The translations under genes were made by a program, and so were the position numbers. Positions 1 through 10,700 of a stretch of DNA of 58,912 bases are shown piece by piece. The notes below the pieces were generated by a model. It was not told the DNA's origin and made no database searches. It saw nothing but the letters and a program-made list of their open reading frames with translations. Source of the DNA: Achromobacter ruhlandii. Lineage in GTDB: Bacteria > Pseudomonadota > Gammaproteobacteria > Burkholderiales > Burkholderiaceae_B. The stretch spans positions 1-58,912 of the forward strand of contig NZ_CADIJL010000035.1 in NCBI RefSeq assembly GCF_902859695.1. Reading direction: 5' to 3'. Numbering within the stretch: position 1 is the stretch's first letter; each line of letters begins with the position of its first letter.

Positions 1-113
1 ACCGCGCCGGCAGGGGTCGGGGGCTCCGCGGCGGCGGGCGGCGGCACGGCGCGGGCCGCGCCCGCGGCCAGGGCAAGCGCGATGGCAAGCACGGAAGACG
101 TGTATCGGGACAT
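1..113 (-). CDS. N-terminus of an exported protein (cut by window edge)
   Basis: Only the first 37 codons are present. They read as a Sec signal peptide: a short basic N-terminus (MSRYTSS), a hydrophobic Ala/Leu core and an Ala-x-Ala cleavage region near residue 22, followed by a Pro/Ala-rich mature start. The ATG at 113 has an AAGGAG ribosome binding site 7 bases upstream, so the start is well supported. A sigma-54 promoter lies about 45 bases upstream and the gene follows a two-component system whose regulator is a sigma-54 activator, so this protein is probably that system's target. Function cannot be told from the fragment. Confidence 0.7.
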   Translation of the reverse strand, partial: MSRYTSSVLAIALALAAGAARAVPPPAAAEPPTPAGA

Positions 114-155
114 GATGGACTCCTTGAGCCGTCGGTGAACACATCAGGCTTGGAC

Positions 156-171
156 GCAAACCGTGTGCCAA
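156..171 (-). promoter_or_regulatory. Sigma-54 (RpoN) -24/-12 promoter
   Basis: On the minus strand the bases read TTGGCACACGGTTTGC. This matches the sigma-54 consensus YTGGCAC-N5-TTGC with the required 10 bases between the GG and GC dinucleotides. Transcription would start near 144, leaving a leader of about 30 bases before the ATG at 113. The regulator gene just upstream encodes a sigma-54-dependent activator. Confidence 0.75.
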
Positions 172-219
172 CCAGGAGTTCCCGAAAAAACAAGGGCTTG
201 CGCGGTCCGGCGGCGCACC

Positions 220-263
220 GGTGTCCGATCCGGCGACACGCGGGCGTCACCGGATCGGACACC
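220..263. promoter_or_regulatory. 14-bp perfect dyad: activator site or terminator
   Basis: Arms 220-233 (GGTGTCCGATCCGG) and 250-263 are exact inverted complements around a 16-base loop. The dyad touches the stop codon of the response regulator gene and lies 49 to 92 bases upstream of the sigma-54 promoter. No T-run follows directly on the minus strand (the nearest is about 30 bases on), so an upstream activating site for the NtrC-type regulator is at least as likely as an intrinsic terminator. It could do both jobs. Confidence 0.6.
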
Positions 264-1585
<1,322 letters not shown>

Positions 1586-1601
<16 letters not shown>

Positions 1602-2962
1602 GGCAGCTCCATTTCGATGCGGGCGCCGCGCGCGGTGGGCGCCAGCCTGACCTGCCCGGCGTGCGCCTGGATGATTTCCCGCACCAGGGCGAGCCCCAGT
1701 CCGGACCCGCCTGTGCGCGCTGTCGCGAACGGTTCGAACAGGGTGTCGCGCAATCCGTCCGGCACGCCGGCGCCATCGTCAGCGACCCATAGCAGCAAGG
1801 CGCCACGGGGGCCACGGGCCGCGCCCAGTTCCACCGCGCCGCCATTGCCGGTATGCGCCAGCGCGTTCAATAGCAGGTTGTCGAACACCCGCGCCATCTG
1901 TGCCGGATCGAACCATGCACGCGCACCCGCCATGTCGGGCGCGGTCACCGTCAGCCGGACTCCCGCCTTTTGCGCGGCAGCCGCGTGCGCCTGCACCCGT
2001 TCCTCCAGGAAAGCGGGCAGATCGAGCGATTGGCGCTCGACGCGGAATGGCTGCGTCAGGGCCAGCAGGCTCGACACCAGGGACTCGAGCCGCTCGGTCT
2101 GCGCCAGGACGGCCTCCAGGGCGCCGGCCACCCGCGCCTGGCGCACGGGCTCGGGCGCGGCCAGCGCGTTCTCGACTTTCATGCGCATGGTGCCCAGGGG
2201 GTTGCGGATTTCATGGGCCAGGCCCGCGGACATGCGCCCCAGGGTCGCCAGCCGTTCGGCCTGTTGCAGCTGCCGCTGCATGTCTTCCGATTGCCGGCGC
2301 CAACGGGTGAAAGTGCGGCCAAGCCAGAGGCCGGAAACCACCACCATGGCCAGCAGCAGGCTGATCGCCAGGATCAGCGCATTGATCACGTCGCCGCCGA
2401 TCAGCGGCACGCGCGTCAGGGTCCAGGCCGCGAGCGGGCGGTTCCCGATCTCGGCGGGACACGCGGCGAATACCACGGCTTCGCGCAGGCCCGGCCGCAT
2501 GTCGGTGACCAGCCCGGCCCCGTCCAGGGCGCGCTGGGCGGTGGCGCCAATGCGCTCCAGCTCCGCGCTGGGCGGGTCGCGCTTGATGCCGGTGCCGTCA
2601 TAGGTGGGAAAGGCATAAGCCACCACGCCCGCGCCCGGCTGCCAGAACCCGCCTTCCATGCCGACGCGATCACGCAAGACAAGATCGAGAATCGCCTGGG
2701 CGCCGGGCAGTTCGGCGGCTGGCGCGCGCGGGCCGGGCGGGGCGACCCGTGGCAGGCGCGCCGCCCCGGCGCGCAAGGCCTCGCAACTGACCGCCGCCAG
2801 GTCACGCGCGCGGGCCACCTGGGCCCCGGCGCCTTGCCGGCTGAGCGTGACCAGCAGCCCGGCCAGCACCAGCGCGACGATGGCGATCCAGAACCAGAGG
2901 ATCGCCAGGTCTCGACGAATCGATTTCTGCGGTGACAGGATCGCGCTCCTTCGCGGGTACAC
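1586..2962 (-). CDS. DctB-type membrane sensor histidine kinase
   Basis: A 458-residue kinase. A membrane segment at about 20-40 and another near 240-260 enclose a periplasmic sensor region of about 200 residues that matches no domain I recognise. The H-box is [11 protein letters not shown], the N-box [11 protein letters not shown], and the ATP lid has DDGAGVP and GSGLGLALV, so the catalytic core is complete. It presumably phosphorylates the NtrC-type regulator encoded next. The start is uncertain: 2962 is a GTG without a good ribosome binding site, while AAGGAG sits 7 bases upstream of a CTG at 2938, which would shorten the protein by 8 residues. Confidence 0.92.
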
Positions 2963-3039
2963 GCCGGCAGGATACCCGATCGCGCCGCGCGATCGATAGT
3001 GTTAAAACCGGATGCTCACCGTAGCGTCGGAGACACCGC

Positions 3040-3408
3040 ATGTTCGATCACATTGGCTTTGGCGTCAGCGACATCGACCTCAGCCGCGAGTTCTTTCTCA
3101 AGGCGCTCGCGCCCCTGGGCGTGAGCCTGGCCATGCAAGGCCCGGCCAGTATCGGCCTGGGCCGGCAGGGGAAGCCTTCGCTGTGGCTCTATCCACAAGC
3201 CCGTGTCGCCGGGCCCTTGCACATCGCCATCGCGGCGGACACCCACGCCCAAGTGGACGCGTTCCACGCCGCCGCGCTCGCCGCCGGCGGCAAGGACAAT
3301 GGCCCGCCCGGCCTGCGCCCCCACTACCATCCCCACTACTACGCCGCGTTCGTCATCGGCCCCGATGGCCACAACGTGGAAGCGGTGTGCCATCGGCCGC
3401 AGGCGTAA
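3040..3408 (+). CDS. VOC-family (glyoxalase-like) metalloprotein
   Basis: A 122-residue single-domain protein of the vicinal oxygen chelate fold. It starts with the typical FDHIGFGVSDIDLSREFF strand-helix unit, has HIAIAA in the middle and ends with the FVIGPDGHNVEAVC strand that carries a metal-binding Glu. Length fits glyoxalase/bleomycin-resistance family proteins. Substrate unknown. It is divergent from the kinase gene with 77 bases between them and convergent with the acyltransferase, so it is probably transcribed alone. Confidence 0.85.
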   Translation: MFDHIGFGVSDIDLSREFFLKALAPLGVSLAMQGPASIGLGRQGKPSLWLYPQARVAGPLHIAIAADTHAQVDAFHAAALAAGGKDNGPPGLRPHYHPHYYAAFVIGPDGHNVEAVCHRPQA

Positions 3409-3455
3409 TGGCCTGTCCCGCGCGGCGGCGGCCCCGCCCTGACGGCACGGCTGCA

Positions 3456-4595
3456 TTACCCGTTCCGGGCGGGCCCCAAGGACGCATCGGCCGTCCGCGT
3501 CAGGCCCAGCGATTGCCTCAGGCCGCGGTTCAACGGCGTGGAATACGCCCGCGACACCAGCGCGCCCAGCAGGCACGCGCCAACGACACTGGCCAGCAGC
3601 AAACCGAGCCTGGCGTCGCCCACATATTGCGCGGGCGGCAGCCAGGTGCGCAACAGGCCCAGCACCAGCAGGTGCAGCAGGTAGATCTCGTAGCAGTCGC
3701 GGCCGCAGCGTCCGAGCAGGCGTCGCGCCAGGCCGGGTGAAGACGGGACGATGGCGGGCCGACCAAGCAGCAGCAGCGCCGCGCCCAGCGCCATTGCACT
3801 GACGCCCAGCACATTGCTCTGGCTGATCGGCCATGCCAGGTAGAGCACGGCCATGCCAAGACCCGCAAGCCTGCGCACGCCGGGCCGCCGTACCGCCGGC
3901 CACGCCTGGCGCCGCGCCAGCACCGCGGCGCAGCAGCCGATGGCGATCGCGTCGAAACAGGCGAGATAGCCGTACAGCCAGGCCTCGCCATCGCCCTGGT
4001 TCGCCAGCCGGTAGAGCGGCCCCGCAACGATCAGCAGCGCGGCCAGCGCCCGCAGCCAGGCGCCACGGAGCAGCACGCAGGCCAGCGGAAACAGCAGGTA
4101 GAAGGCCATCTCGACCGACAGGGACCACATCACGCCCAGCGCATAGTTGATCCATCCCTCGCGGATGACCAGCACGTTCATCCAGGCGCCCAGCGCGGCG
4201 GCGTTGGCGGTCCAGAGCGACACCCCGCTGCCCGCGCGGTTGCCGAACAGCGGCAGGCCGGCCAGCGCCAGCGCGTCGACAGCCGCCAGTGTCAGCGCCA
4301 GCGTGGGCAGGATACGCGCCAGGCGCAGCAGCCAGAAAGGCGCCGGCCGGATGGCGTCCAGACGGCCCCAGCGCTCGAGCGCGTTGCGGGTGATCAGGAA
4401 CCCCGAAATGACGAAGAAGATCGTCACGCCGTAGTTGCCATTGCGCGCGATGGCCTGCAGCAGGGGCCAGCCCAGCGCGCTGGCCAACGCCGTATCGCGC
4501 AGCGGATAGGCGATGTTGAAATGATGCAGCAACACCAGCAGGATCGACAATCCGCGCAGCATGTCGATGCCGTCGTCGCGCGGCGGGGCGTTCAT
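3456..4595 (-). CDS. Acyltransferase 3 family membrane protein
   Basis: A 379-residue polytopic inner-membrane protein of the OafA/OatA/NodX acyltransferase-3 family. The N-terminus has the conserved DMLRGLSILLVLLHHF block, with Arg and His motifs used in acetyl transfer, then about ten hydrophobic segments. There is no C-terminal SGNH domain. Such enzymes acetylate surface sugars, lipids or peptidoglycan; which one is not evident. Its ATG is 13 bases after the stop of the OXA beta-lactamase gene, so it is probably the last gene of the blaI operon. That context makes a cell-wall substrate worth considering, but this is inference. Confidence 0.85.
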   Translation of the reverse strand: MNAPPRDDGIDMLRGLSILLVLLHHFNIAYPLRDTALASALGWPLLQAIARNGNYGVTIFFVISGFLITRNALERWGRLDAIRPAPFWLLRLARILPTLALTLAAVDALALAGLPLFGNRAGSGVSLWTANAAALGAWMNVLVIREGWINYALGVMWSLSVEMAFYLLFPLACVLLRGAWLRALAALLIVAGPLYRLANQGDGEAWLYGYLACFDAIAIGCCAAVLARRQAWPAVRRPGVRRLAGLGMAVLYLAWPISQSNVLGVSAMALGAALLLLGRPAIVPSSPGLARRLLGRCGRDCYEIYLLHLLVLGLLRTWLPPAQYVGDARLGLLLASVVGACLLGALVSRAYSTPLNRGLRQSLGLTRTADASLGPARNG

Positions 4596-4608
4596 GGCCG
4601 GCGCGGGT

Positions 4609-5433
4609 CTATTTGCGGGGCGCCGCGACCATGGCGGCCCAGTCGCGCATCAGGCCGTCGCGGGCGCGCAGGCCGGCATTGGGCTGGGTCGCCCCCTCGT
4701 CCTGCAGCAGGCGGGCAAACACCAGTTGGCGGTCGTCCTTGCGCGCCCAGCCGACGAACCAGCCATAGGCGTTGGCCGGCGTGTAGACGCCGTGGCTGCC
4801 GGGCGAGCCGGTTCCGGTCTTGCCGTACAGGCGCCAGCCGTCGGCTTCGCCGACCTCGAACAGGTTCTCGGCCAGGTCATAGGCAGCCGCCTTGACGGGC
4901 AGTTGCCGGTTGACGAACTTGCGCAGGAAGTCCACCTGCTCAAACGGCGAAATGCGCAGCGAGGAGATGATCCACGCGCCATCGGTGCCGTTGTGCTTGC
5001 CGGGTTCACCCGAGACGTCCGCGTTGCCATAACCGAACGCGGAGGTGTAGCGCTGGAAGCGCTCCTGCCCCAGCGCCCTGGCGGTCAACTGCGAGTACCA
5101 GACCACCGAATACTTGATCCAGCGAGCCGGATCGGTGGGCTGGCGCCAGGCCTCGCCGCCCCAGTCGGGATAAGCGGGCTGGTAGTTCCAGACGGGCTGG
5201 TGCGGGCCCTGCAGGATGCCGGCATCCGCGCCCATCAGGGCGATGGGCAGCTTGAAGGTCGAGGCGGGGGTGTAGCGCTGCGTGCAGTCCTGCCGCGTGC
5301 CCTGCTGGAACAGGATGCGGCCGTCGGCGGCGTCGGCCACCAGGGTGCACAGGACGTCCGCCCGGGCGGGCAGGGTCAGGGCGGACGCAAAGAGGACTGC
5401 GCCCAGGGCGCGCGAAACGAGTCGAATTGTCAT
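4609..5433 (-). CDS. blaOXA: Class D beta-lactamase, OXA-114-like
   Basis: A 274-residue secreted serine beta-lactamase. The signal peptide covers about residues 1-25 (ends LPARA). The active site motifs are all present: STFK at 58-61 with the nucleophilic Ser and carbamylated Lys, SVV, YGN, and KTG near the end. From memory the sequence is very close to the intrinsic OXA-114/OXA-258 group of Achromobacter, mainly penicillinases. The gene starts 36 bases after the stop of the M56-DD-peptidase fusion gene with no room for a strong separate promoter, so it should be co-transcribed with blaI and be controlled by it. Confidence 0.95.
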   Translation of the reverse strand: MTIRLVSRALGAVLFASALTLPARADVLCTLVADAADGRILFQQGTRQDCTQRYTPASTFKLPIALMGADAGILQGPHQPVWNYQPAYPDWGGEAWRQPTDPARWIKYSVVWYSQLTARALGQERFQRYTSAFGYGNADVSGEPGKHNGTDGAWIISSLRISPFEQVDFLRKFVNRQLPVKAAAYDLAENLFEVGEADGWRLYGKTGTGSPGSHGVYTPANAYGWFVGWARKDDRQLVFARLLQDEGATQPNAGLRARDGLMRDWAAMVAAPRK

Positions 5434-5469
5434 GGTCGATAGAACCGGATGGGGAAGAACGGGAAAGAC

Positions 5470-7173
5470 TCAGGCATGGTCGGGACGGCCATCGAGCAGG
5501 ACCAGCGTCAGGTCGCGATCCTCGACATGGATGCGCATGGCCAGGCAGCGGCCGGCCGCGGCCGAGTTGCCCGTCTTCGACAGGCGCACGTCCCAGCCTT
5601 GCGTCCCGACCAGGGGATTGGTATTGCGAAAGCGCTGCCTGGTGCCGGCCGCATCGACCGTCTCGGCCAGCGTGGTGGTGTCGCGCACGATGCGCGGATA
5701 CGCGGCGGCGGCGCTGACGATCCGGCCAATGTCCACGGCGCTGGCGCGATTGCCGTCCGACAGGCCGGTCGGATCCTCCAGCGTAGTGTGCTCCAGGCGC
5801 AGCGCGGCGCTCTTGCGCCGCAAGGCCTGGGCGAATGCCGCTTCGCCGCCGGGATAGGCGCGGGCCAGGGCGTGCGCGGCGCGGTTGTCCGATGCCATCA
5901 ACGCCAGCTTGAGCAGGGTGTCCAACGTGACGCTGGCGCCCACCGGCAGCGGCGAAGCGGCGCCAGCGGCGGTGGCGCGCGCATCGCGCTCATCGATGCG
6001 CACGGTGCGTGACAGGTCAGGCGCGGCATCCAGCACCACCATGGCGGTCATCAGCTTGGTCAGCGACGCGATCGGCACGGCGTCGTTCTCGGCGCGGCCC
6101 AGCAGCGTCGCGCCCGACCGGGTGTCCAGCACCAGCACATGAGAGGCGCCGCTGGCCTCGACCAGGGCACGGATCCCCGGCAGGCGCGCCATCAGGCGTT
6201 GCGCTTCCTGCGCCGACAGGGGCTGCGCCGGCCCGGCCGTCAGCGCCGACCAGGCGCCAAAGCCGGCCACCGCGCACGACAACGCCAGCACGGGCACGGC
6301 CACCGCGCGGCGGGCGGCGAGCGTGTCGGGACGCGCCAGGCGGCGGATGCGGTCGAGCAGGTCGCCGTCCCGCGCGGCGGGCGCCACCGGAGCCGGCGGC
6401 GCGGCGGCGGCGACACGCTCCAGGGCGTGCAACGCGCGCGCCAGCGGCATGGGGCCGCCGATCACGTCCGCGGCGATCTGGTCGGCGATGCGTTCGCGCT
6501 CGATCCTCATGCGGCGCGACAGCCACCAGATGGACGGATGAAAGAACAGCAGCACCTCGGCGGCGTGCTGCAGCAGGTTGAACAGGTAATCGTGGCGCCG
6601 CACGTGCGCCAGTTCATGCGCCAGGAGCGCCGCCAGCAGGTCCGCCGGCATGCCGGTGACGAGCGAGGCCGGCACCAGGATCACCGGCTTGAACCAGCCG
6701 GCGGTGACTGGCGTGGACAGGGTGCGCGCCAGGCGCAGGCCGACGGCGCGCGACAGCCGCAGGTGGCGGGCCATGTCCGCCACGCGCGCCTGCCAGGCGG
6801 GATCGTGCCACGGTTCGCTGGCGCGCAACGCGCGGCGCACCCAGCCCAGCCCCAGCAACACCCGCAGCGCCGCGAGCGCGCTGCCGGCCAACCAGGCCAG
6901 CGCCAGCCACAGCGGCCAGGCCGTGGCGGCCGCCGCCGCTGGCGACACGGCCGCGGCGGGCAGGCCGCGCCAGGCGAACACCACCCCGGTCACCGCGATG
7001 GCCACGCCAGCGGCCAACGCCGCGCCCAGCAGCGCATAGCGCAGCCGGGCATCCTCGGGGCGCGTCAATGCCAGCAACGCCAGCGTGGCGGCGTGCAGGC
7101 ACAGGATTTTCCAGGCCACCGCCGGCAGGCTGCCGCCGAGGGTCCAGGCCGTGGCGAGCAGGAAGTCGGTCAC
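5470..7173 (-). CDS. BlaR1-like M56 protease fused to a PBP7-like DD-peptidase domain
   Basis: A 567-residue membrane protein. Residues 1-250 form an M56 (BlaR1/MecR1) protease with membrane segments near 17-36, 45-68 and 85-108 and the zinc motif HELAH at 186-190. After a further membrane segment near 290-310, residues 320-567 form a periplasmic serine peptidase of family S11 with SLTK at 370-373, SDN at 428-430 and KTG at 533-535; the block around the active Ser resembles E. coli PBP7. Classical BlaR1 carries a class D beta-lactamase-like sensor here instead. The gene overlaps blaI by 4 bases and precedes the OXA gene. The likely role is sensing beta-lactam or cell-wall damage and relieving BlaI repression; the sensor swap is what makes it unusual. 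Confidence 0.88.
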   Translation of the reverse strand: MTDFLLATAWTLGGSLPAVAWKILCLHAATLALLALTRPEDARLRYALLGAALAAGVAIAVTGVVFAWRGLPAAAVSPAAAAATAWPLWLALAWLAGSALAALRVLLGLGWVRRALRASEPWHDPAWQARVADMARHLRLSRAVGLRLARTLSTPVTAGWFKPVILVPASLVTGMPADLLAALLAHELAHVRRHDYLFNLLQHAAEVLLFFHPSIWWLSRRMRIERERIADQIAADVIGGPMPLARALHALERVAAAAPPAPVAPAARDGDLLDRIRRLARPDTLAARRAVAVPVLALSCAVAGFGAWSALTAGPAQPLSAQEAQRLMARLPGIRALVEASGASHVLVLDTRSGATLLGRAENDAVPIASLTKLMTAMVVLDAAPDLSRTVRIDERDARATAAGAASPLPVGASVTLDTLLKLALMASDNRAAHALARAYPGGEAAFAQALRRKSAALRLEHTTLEDPTGLSDGNRASAVDIGRIVSAAAAYPRIVRDTTTLAETVDAAGTRQRFRNTNPLVGTQGWDVRLSKTGNSAAAGRCLAMRIHVEDRDLTLVLLDGRPDHA

Positions 7174-7559
7174 AGCTTGTCGTCGCGCAGCAGGGCTTCG
7201 ATTTCAGCGCGTTCCTTCTTGCTGACGCGGCCTTCGCGCAGGGCGGCCAGCACCAGTGCCTTGCCGGACCCGGCGAAGGCCTTGCCGATCAGATCCCTGA
7301 CCAGCCCGCCCTGCGTCGCCTTCTGGCTCTGGGCCGCGGCATAGACGTGCGAGCGCTGGCTTTCATCGCGCGTCAGCAGGCCCTTGCCGTGCATGATCTG
7401 CATCAGCCGCAGCACGTTGGCGTAGGTGAGGCTGTCGCGCCCGGCGGCCATGGCGGCGTGGACCTGCTTGACGGTGGCGGGGCCGGTTTCCCAGAGCGCC
7501 TGCAGCACGTCGAGTTCGGCGCTGGTCGGCTTGGCGATGGCGGAGGTGCGGGAAATCAT
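7170..7559 (-). CDS. blaI: BlaI/MecI-family transcriptional repressor
   Basis: A 129-residue winged-helix protein. The N-terminal half has the family pattern (PTSAELDVLQALWETGPATVKQV) and a wing that ends in LLTRDES; the C-terminal half is the dimerisation helix that the partner protease would cut. Its stop overlaps the start of the M56 fusion gene (ATGA). It should repress its own operon by binding the palindrome that lies inside the promoter at 7588-7618. There is no strong ribosome binding site before the ATG. Confidence 0.92.
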   Translation of the reverse strand: MISRTSAIAKPTSAELDVLQALWETGPATVKQVHAAMAAGRDSLTYANVLRLMQIMHGKGLLTRDESQRSHVYAAAQSQKATQGGLVRDLIGKAFAGSGKALVLAALREGRVSKKERAEIEALLRDDKL

Positions 7560-7587
7560 GAAGCAAGGGGGTCGGCAAACGTTGAAA

Positions 7588-7618
7588 CTAGAATAAACGT
7601 TCTAGAAAATTTTGTCTA
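7588..7618 (-). promoter_or_regulatory. blaI operon promoter with embedded palindromic operator
   Basis: On the minus strand a -35 box TAGACA (7618-7613) and a -10 box TATTCT (7595-7590) are separated by 17 bases. The palindrome CTAGAA-N6-TTCTAG (7588-7605) covers the -10 box and part of the spacer, so a bound dimer would block RNA polymerase. BlaI operators in other bacteria are TACA/TGTA palindromes, so this half-site is somewhat different. Confidence 0.7.
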
Positions 7619-7764
7619 CTTACATCGAATCCAATACCCGCACGCGTGGGCCAGGCGCGGGGTCCAATCGGAAAGCCAGCGGGCCGAATCGATTTACTAT
7701 CCCCGTTGCGGATTCCCGCCGCGCCGTGCGAATGGCGCCCTGCCCACCCTACGACTGCCTGCCC

Positions 7765-10700
7765 ATGACCATGACGCCCCCACGGAAAGAACACCGCCCG
7801 TCCACGCGGCGCATCCTCGCGGAGGTCGCCCTCCTCGGCCATGATCAACGTTACGGGCGGATGGTGGCGCTCGGTCGTGAGTCCATCGCGGATGCGCGGC
7901 TTGCCGAAGACCTGAAGTCGCTGGCGCAATCGGAGATCCACTACGAGCGGCTGCTGGCGCTGATGTCGGCCAGCGGCTCGCGCGCGACGGATCTGATCGT
8001 CACGCTGCTCGCCGACCCCTCGCCCATGCTGGTGTTGCGTGCCGCCCGACTGGCGGCGCGTGTGGTGCCAGACGAGATCCTGGTCCGCCTGATGCCCGAC
8101 ATGACAAAGCCGTGCCGCCGGGAGCTCGCCCGCCAGCTCTGGCGAGCCGGACGCGGGCAGGTCAACGATGCCGTCTATCCGACACTCGAAGGCGCGGCGC
8201 GCCGCCATCTGCTGCCTTGGACGACGGATGCATTCATCGGCGCCAGCCTGGATGCCGAACAGGTTGCATTGCTGGAGGCGCCGCAGTGGGCGGCGCTGGC
8301 GCAGCGCCTGCCGGGGCTCGTGCGCGACAGGCTGGCGCACGAACTGGAGCAGTCCGGCAATCCCTCCTATGCATTGCGCGTTGCCATCAGGGCGGCGCTC
8401 TATCGCATGCTGCGCAGCGACCGGGCGGCCGGGTTGAGCCTGTTGCGCGTGGCGGTCGCCCGCATTCCCGTCCAGGATTTGCCGCTGGCGCGCTATGCCT
8501 CTTTCTTCCCGGCGCAGATCGCCGCCATCGTCGAGGACCTGGGCGGCAGACAGCGCATTCCCTTCACCCTGCAGACCCTGCGGCGCCTGGATGCGTCCGC
8601 GCTCTGCAAACTGTTGTCGGTTGACGCGCTCCCCGACCTGCACGCGGTCTTCCAGCAACTGCATGCAAACCAGCGGGACGCGCTCTATCGCCAGGGCGGC
8701 GAAGCCTGGCGCGAGGACAGCGGGGCCTTGCCGTTCGAGTTCGTTCGGGAGCTATCCAGCGCTGCCCGGCAGGCCGAAGCGCGCCGCGCGTTCTCGTCGC
8801 CACGCCTCGCCGCCGAGCCGCTGGTCCGGCTGCCGTACCTGTCCTGCCTGCCATTCCAGGAAGCGCTGGCCCTGGCCCAGCCGTTCCTGTCGCAGCCCGA
8901 TGGCGAGCTGCGCGCGCAGGCCGTTGCGGCGGTGGCAGGGACAGGACGATACGAGGCATCGAGCCTGGCCGCCATTCTGGATTTCTGCCGGGCCCGCGAA
9001 AACGAACAGGACCCTGTGCGACTTGCCATGCTGACGGCCCTGGCGGCACTGCCGCCTTCGCGCTGGGAAGCCGGGCACCTGCCCGGGTTCACCGCGCTCA
9101 TCGATGCCGCATTGCGCGCCCGCGACTGCTCGCACCAGACCATGCTGGCGGCCATGCAATGGTTGATGTCCATCATCACCCCCCACACCGCATTTGTCGT
9201 GGCCGCGCTGCCCGGCCTTGTCGAGCGCATGGGCGGCATGGGCAACCTGCGCCAGGGGCACTGGGAATCCCGCATGAGCGATGGCGAACTGCGCCGGATC
9301 GCCCCGCACCTGATGGGGCTGCTCGAGACCTGGATCCGGCGCGATCGCGCCCAGGTGGCGCTGCAACTCGTCTTTGGCTTCGGATGCCGGGCGAAGGCCG
9401 TGGACCTGTTTGTCGACATGATCTCCGACCTGGCCCGCGACAAACGCGGCCATGTGGCGCGTTCCGGGCTGGACGCGCTGGTGCGGCTCGGACTGCGCAA
9501 GCGCGCGGCGGAATTGATTCCCCAACTGCTGGGGGCCGATCCGAGCTGGATCCAGGTGTCCGCGGTCTCCTCGCATCTGCATCGTCGCAGGCAAGACCTG
9601 CTGACGCCGTTTCTGACCGCCCGCGTCTACAAGGGGCGGTTTCCCAGCGGCAAGGCGGCATTTCTCCCCGCCTACGAAGACGGATTCTTCCGGTGGACGG
9701 CGGCCCAGCAGCAATGCTATGCCGCCGAACTGCTCGATATCCTCACCAGCACGCAGCGCAACGCCTGGGAACTCTACGGCTGCGTCCAGCGCTATGCGGC
9801 CATGCCATCCATCGACCTGGCGCCGCTGGTCGACCTGGCGCGCCTCGACACGCCCGACCAGGCGCTGCGTGACAAGGCGCTGGAAGCGCTCGGACGCGCC
9901 GACGCCGGACGCGGAGTGGCGGCGCTGATACAGGCACTGGATGACGGCCGGGCCCGGGTCGCCATCTACGCCTTGCGGCGATCCTTGATGAACCTGCGCC
10001 CCGCGCAGGTGCTGGAACTGCTGGACCGCGCGCCGCGAAGCAAGATCACCGTCGCCAAGGAGATTGTCCGCCTTGCCGGCGACCTGAGAACGGATGGCGC
10101 CTTCGCATTTCTCGCCCGGATCGAAGCCGAGCCCAAGCTGCATCAGGACGTGGCGATCGCCTTGGCGCGAGCGTACTGGAACTTCCTCGACCGCCCCGAG
10201 GTCTGGCCCAGATTGCACGCCGCCGCGCGCAGCGGGCCGCCGGCCCTGGCGCGCACAACCATCCGCATTCCGCCGACGGGCCTTTCTCCGGATGGCCAGC
10301 GCGCCCTGAGCCAGCATCTCGCCTTGCTGCTCGGGCATTCCGATGCCCAGATCCGCAAGGAAACGCTGGAGCGACTGATCGCGATGCCTCCAGGGCAAGG
10401 CGCACCCGCGTTGCACCAGGCGCTGGCCGCGCGGCTCGGAGATGTCGATGTGTCGCTGGTCGAACTCGCGGCAGGCGCGCTGCTGGGCATTTATGCGGGA
10501 AGCCTGCCGCGCGAACTGGCGGACAGTTTCGCAGGCCTGACGCGGGCGCATGCATTGGCCGCGGTTGTCGCCGCGTACCAGCAGCAACGGCAGCGTGGCC
10601 AGCTGGAACTGGCCGCGTCGGCGGACATGCTGGCCGCGGCCCTGCTGGCCAGGCGCTGGCATCCGGGACTGGCGCTACGACTGGCGTTCTCGGTGTTGCG

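Noticed and set aside
7612..7764. N-terminal extension of the HEAT-like protein
   Set aside because: It would start inside the blaI promoter, and its residues have no repeat character. The ATG at 7765 is preferred.
8752..10662. 636-codon minus-strand frame inside the HEAT-like gene
   Set aside because: Shadow frame of low complexity without motifs; the plus frame has regular helical repeats.
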